A model generated the notes under the pieces. That model saw only the letters and a program-made list of their open reading frames with translations. It had not been told where the DNA came from and did no database searches. DNA of 64,000 bases, from contig JAHDQS010000004.1 in NCBI GenBank assembly GCA_018433675.1, positions 16,285 to 80,284 of the forward strand, in the 5' to 3' direction. A program made the position numbers and the translations under genes. How positions within the stretch are numbered: the first letter of the stretch is position 1; every line of letters starts with the position of its first letter. Shown in pieces: positions 61,538 to 64,000 of the stretch. This DNA comes from Clostridia bacterium (GTDB lineage: Bacteria > Bacillota > Peptococcia > DRI-13 > SM3-B62).

Positions 61538-64000
61538 ATGTTATCTTATAAAAATGTTATTAAAATTATGATGAGTTTTATACTAATGTCCTCTATATTA
61601 CTTATAACCTTCACTGGGGCAGAGTTTGCAAAGGCAGACGAAATTGATGGCAGTATTGAACTAACCTTGAGTACAAATACCATAGAACCCACTAATCAGA
61701 ATGTTACTATTACCGTAACAGCGACAGACGATAATGAGCTTGCAGAGAAAAAGTGGGCCAATGGACAACAGGATACGGATTATTTTATAATGGATGGATT
61801 TGAGATATCTGAAAGCACTTTTGATGTTTTAGAAAATGGAACATACACTGTTTATGTGAAAGATACGGCGGAAAACGAAACAGTTGAAACAATTACTGTG
61901 AGTAACATTGTAAAAACATTACCTGTAGTTACCTTCGCAGAGAACGGAAACGAAACTCCCGACAAAAGTCATAGTACAGCCGTAAGTATTGAGACAATAC
62001 TGCCGGCTGAAATCGCATCAAGTCAGTATCAATGGACAGGCACTGCGGATTTCCCCACAGATGGGGAATGGGCTGACTTTCTATCCGGGGACATATTAAC
62101 CAAAGAAAGCGGGTTGGGAACGTATTACTTACATATCAAGGTTAATGACACAGCAGGCAATCTCACAGAGGCAACCTCATTAGCTTTTGAGTTTCATAAT
62201 ATTTTTACCGTTACCTTTGATTCAAGCGGAGGAAGTCTGGTTAGGACTCAGTATGTGGAGTATAGTAACACCGTGAACGAACCCACTCAACCTTTTAAGA
62301 ATGGCTACGATTTTGCCGGATGGTATTTAGACGAAGGATGTACCATAGGCTGGGATTTTATAAACGATACCATGCCTCAACAAGACTTGACTCTTTATGC
62401 AAAATGGACAGTGAGCACAGAGAAGCTTTTTGAAGAGGAAAGTTTCCAGCAGCCCTTGATGACCACCTTCGGAATGATGAGTTTTACCTTATTTCAGACC
62501 TTTACCAGCGGAACTGTCATGCCTAACAAAGAAAATCTAGGATTTGAAAACGACTTGACATACTGGAATACAAACGGTACGGTTACGGTCGAAGCGCAAA
62601 GAACGATTCCGGCCGGAAGCAACAACTGGGAGGTATTTCCCAATGGAAGTAAAATGGCCGTTTTAGTTCCCTCAGGCTCTTACGGGGCTTTTACAGCTAT
62701 GTCTGATACACTGATGCTGTCACAAGCAAGCAAGGATTATATCACCGGTGTTTTTCCGGCAATAACAAACGCATCATATATTTATACTGACCTGGAACTG
62801 ATAGCCGGAGAGGAGTTTACCGTCGGCTGGAACTATGTAGCGACTGATTATGACCCTTTTAACGACGCTTCCTTTGTGTCACTGGTGAATGTAGATAATC
62901 CGGATAACGTACCAATGGTGAACGGAGTATATGCGGAGGTCGGTATTTTGGGAGCTACCGTCAAGGGGACCGGCAACTATTCTACAGGAAGCTATGGCAG
63001 TACCGGATGGCAGCTTGCAAGCTTTAAAATAACGCACCCCGGTACGTATCGTTTGGGATTTGCGACATACAACTTAGATGATACGGCTTTACCACCATAT
63101 CTTTTCGTTGATGACGGCAGAGGAACAACATATAACAACGGGGTGGAATTTGCCCCGATAGAGCCGGATGATGATGCCCCGGCACCTCCTGAATCAGTAT
63201 CACTGGTATATAATCCGACAATTTTTACAGAAGCGGAAAGCAATGACGGTTCAATAAGCACCACATCTGAAATAACATTGTCCGGTGATACTTTCACCGG
63301 AAGTATTAATCAGGAAATCACAGCAATTCAAACATCCAACGTGCCTGAAGGGCTTTCGATAGTCATAACAAAAACCGGCGAAGGCACTGCAACCATGGTT
63401 TTTACAGGGACAGCCGCACAGCATAGCAGTGCGGATAACGCAAGCAACATAACGGTATCATTTGAAGATGCGGCTTTTACAAGTAACGATGCGTCATCAA
63501 TCGCAGGGGCCATGACAAATTTTTTGGCAATAAGCTTTGAAGATGCTGATGGTTACGAGGTGATATTCAACAGCAATGGCGGAAGTTCTGTGGCAGGCCA
63601 GATAGTTGTAGAAGGAAATAAGATAATAGAACCTGAAGCACCAATGAAGGCAGGGTATGTCTTTTCTAGCTGGTATAGCGATAGCAATCTTACAACTTTG
63701 TGGAACTTTACCGAAGGTGTGATGCCTGCAAATAACTTGACACTTTACGCTAAATGGATACCTAATCCGGATACAGCGTATATAGTGCAGCATTATCGAC
63801 AAGATGTTACAGGAGCCGGGTATAGCCTGTATGAAACAGAAGTATTGGCAGGAACAACTGATACCACAGCTACAGCAGCAGCGAAGGCGTATGCAGGATT
63901 TAGCGAGAATATTAGCCATGCCGGCAGAGCAGCGACGGGGAACATAACACCTGACGGCAGTCTCATACTGAAGCTGTATTACGATAGAGAAGAAATAACA
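61538..64000 (+). CDS. Secreted surface protein with InlB B-type repeats (3' end beyond the window)
   Basis: An open reading frame of at least 821 codons runs off the window end. AAAGGGGA precedes ATG 61538. The N-terminus has a Sec signal peptide (KNVIKIMMSFILMSSILLI, cleavage near AKA-DE at residue about 33). A bacterial-Ig-like segment follows. A Listeria-Bacteroides (InlB B-type) repeat is near residues 224-296 (FDSSGGSLVRTQYVEYSN, KNGYDFAGWYLDE, LTLYAKW), and a second is near 672-742 (FNSNGGSSVAGQIVVEGN, LTLYAKW). An MucBP-like YIVQHYRQDVTGAGYSLYET segment comes after. It is likely a cell-wall-attached or secreted adhesion protein; the anchor is not in view. Minus-strand frames inside are shadows. 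Confidence 0.85.
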   Translation, partial: MLSYKNVIKIMMSFILMSSILLITFTGAEFAKADEIDGSIELTLSTNTIEPTNQNVTITVTATDDNELAEKKWANGQQDTDYFIMDGFEISESTFDVLENGTYTVYVKDTAENETVETITVSNIVKTLPVVTFAENGNETPDKSHSTAVSIETILPAEIASSQYQWTGTADFPTDGEWADFLSGDILTKESGLGTYYLHIKVNDTAGNLTEATSLAFEFHNIFTVTFDSSGGSLVRTQYVEYSNTVNEPTQPFKNGYDFAGWYLDEGCTIGWDFINDTMPQQDLTLYAKWTVSTEKLFEEESFQQPLMTTFGMMSFTLFQTFTSGTVMPNKENLGFENDLTYWNTNGTVTVEAQRTIPAGSNNWEVFPNGSKMAVLVPSGSYGAFTAMSDTLMLSQASKDYITGVFPAITNASYIYTDLELIAGEEFTVGWNYVATDYDPFNDASFVSLVNVDNPDNVPMVNGVYAEVGILGATVKGTGNYSTGSYGSTGWQLASFKITHPGTYRLGFATYNLDDTALPPYLFVDDGRGTTYNNGVEFAPIEPDDDAPAPPESVSLVYNPTIFTEAESNDGSISTTSEITLSGDTFTGSINQEITAIQTSNVPEGLSIVITKTGEGTATMVFTGTAAQHSSADNASNITVSFEDAAFTSNDASSIAGAMTNFLAISFEDADGYEVIFNSNGGSSVAGQIVVEGNKIIEPEAPMKAGYVFSSWYSDSNLTTLWNFTEGVMPANNLTLYAKWIPNPDTAYIVQHYRQDVTGAGYSLYETEVLAGTTDTTATAAAKAYAGFSENISHAGRAATGNITPDGSLILKLYYDREEIT

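Noticed and set aside
62992..63919. Several minus-strand frames near the window end
   Set aside because: They lie antisense to a continuous secreted-protein reading frame with signal peptide and InlB-type repeats.

Overview
The window looks like chromosome from a strictly anaerobic, spore-forming Firmicute of the class Clostridia, perhaps a Peptococcaceae- or Desulfitobacterium-like lineage; the genus is not certain. The evidence is strong AGGAGG-type ribosome binding sites, GTG and TTG starts, intermediate GC content, a T-box leader, a cobalamin riboswitch, PerR with rubrerythrin, SPOCS-type spore proteins, DegV and YlmH families, and oxygen-sensitive enzymes (indolepyruvate:ferredoxin oxidoreductase, Fe-S class I fumarase). 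I saw no rRNA, tRNA, CRISPR array, integrase or intact insertion sequence.

Layout. 0-3.4 kb: a B12-riboswitch-controlled metal/corrinoid binding lipoprotein, then a perR-rubrerythrin pair divergent from a small ferritin-like gene across a perfect PerR-type palindrome. 3.4-17.6 kb: a PrpR-like sigma-54 activator divergent from a ten-gene operon with a clear -24/-12 promoter and an upstream palindrome. The operon encodes a fumarase/aspartase-superfamily lyase, a complete TctCBA transporter, two MmgE/PrpD proteins, class I and class II fumarases and malic enzyme. I read it as uptake of a polycarboxylate, isomerisation or dehydration, cleavage to fumarate, and funnelling through malate to pyruvate. 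18-24.8 kb: two SPOCS-type paralogues, a PurF-like protein without the catalytic cysteine, a Phd-Uma2 fusion, and an HTH protein beside a patatin lipase.

24.8-32.2 kb: a TetR-controlled redox cassette (ApbE, FMN-binding protein, phytoene-desaturase-like flavoprotein, radical SAM/SPASM protein, membrane protein, small unknown protein, GMC-like flavoprotein with a CX2CX2CX3C motif). It has two long matching operators and lies between two copies of a 28-bp repeat. 32.3-38.2 kb: DUF4153, YkvI, DegV, YlmH, and a NYN/OST-HTH protein. 38.3-41 kb: a 921-residue three-part protein (PfkB-like, AAA+, SLOG-like), which together with the NYN gene is a candidate conflict system. 41-45 kb: a TetR/ABC exporter operon and three tandem tail-collar micro-proteins, bracketed by REP-like GGGGACGGTTC sequences.

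45-50.8 kb: a third TetR, DUF2087, two alpha/beta hydrolases, a DrrAB-like ABC exporter and a TraB-family protein. 50.8-58 kb: a tryptophan-specific T-box (specifier UGG) ahead of an ECF transporter with a TrpP-like S component, followed by IorA, IorB and a PaaK-type CoA ligase. Together these make a plausible tryptophan uptake and oxidative-decarboxylation locus. 58-61.3 kb: a second Phd-Uma2 fusion, YbjQ, and a YtrA-type GntR/ABC operon on the minus strand. 61.5 kb to the end: a secreted surface protein with InlB B-type repeats, cut by the window edge.
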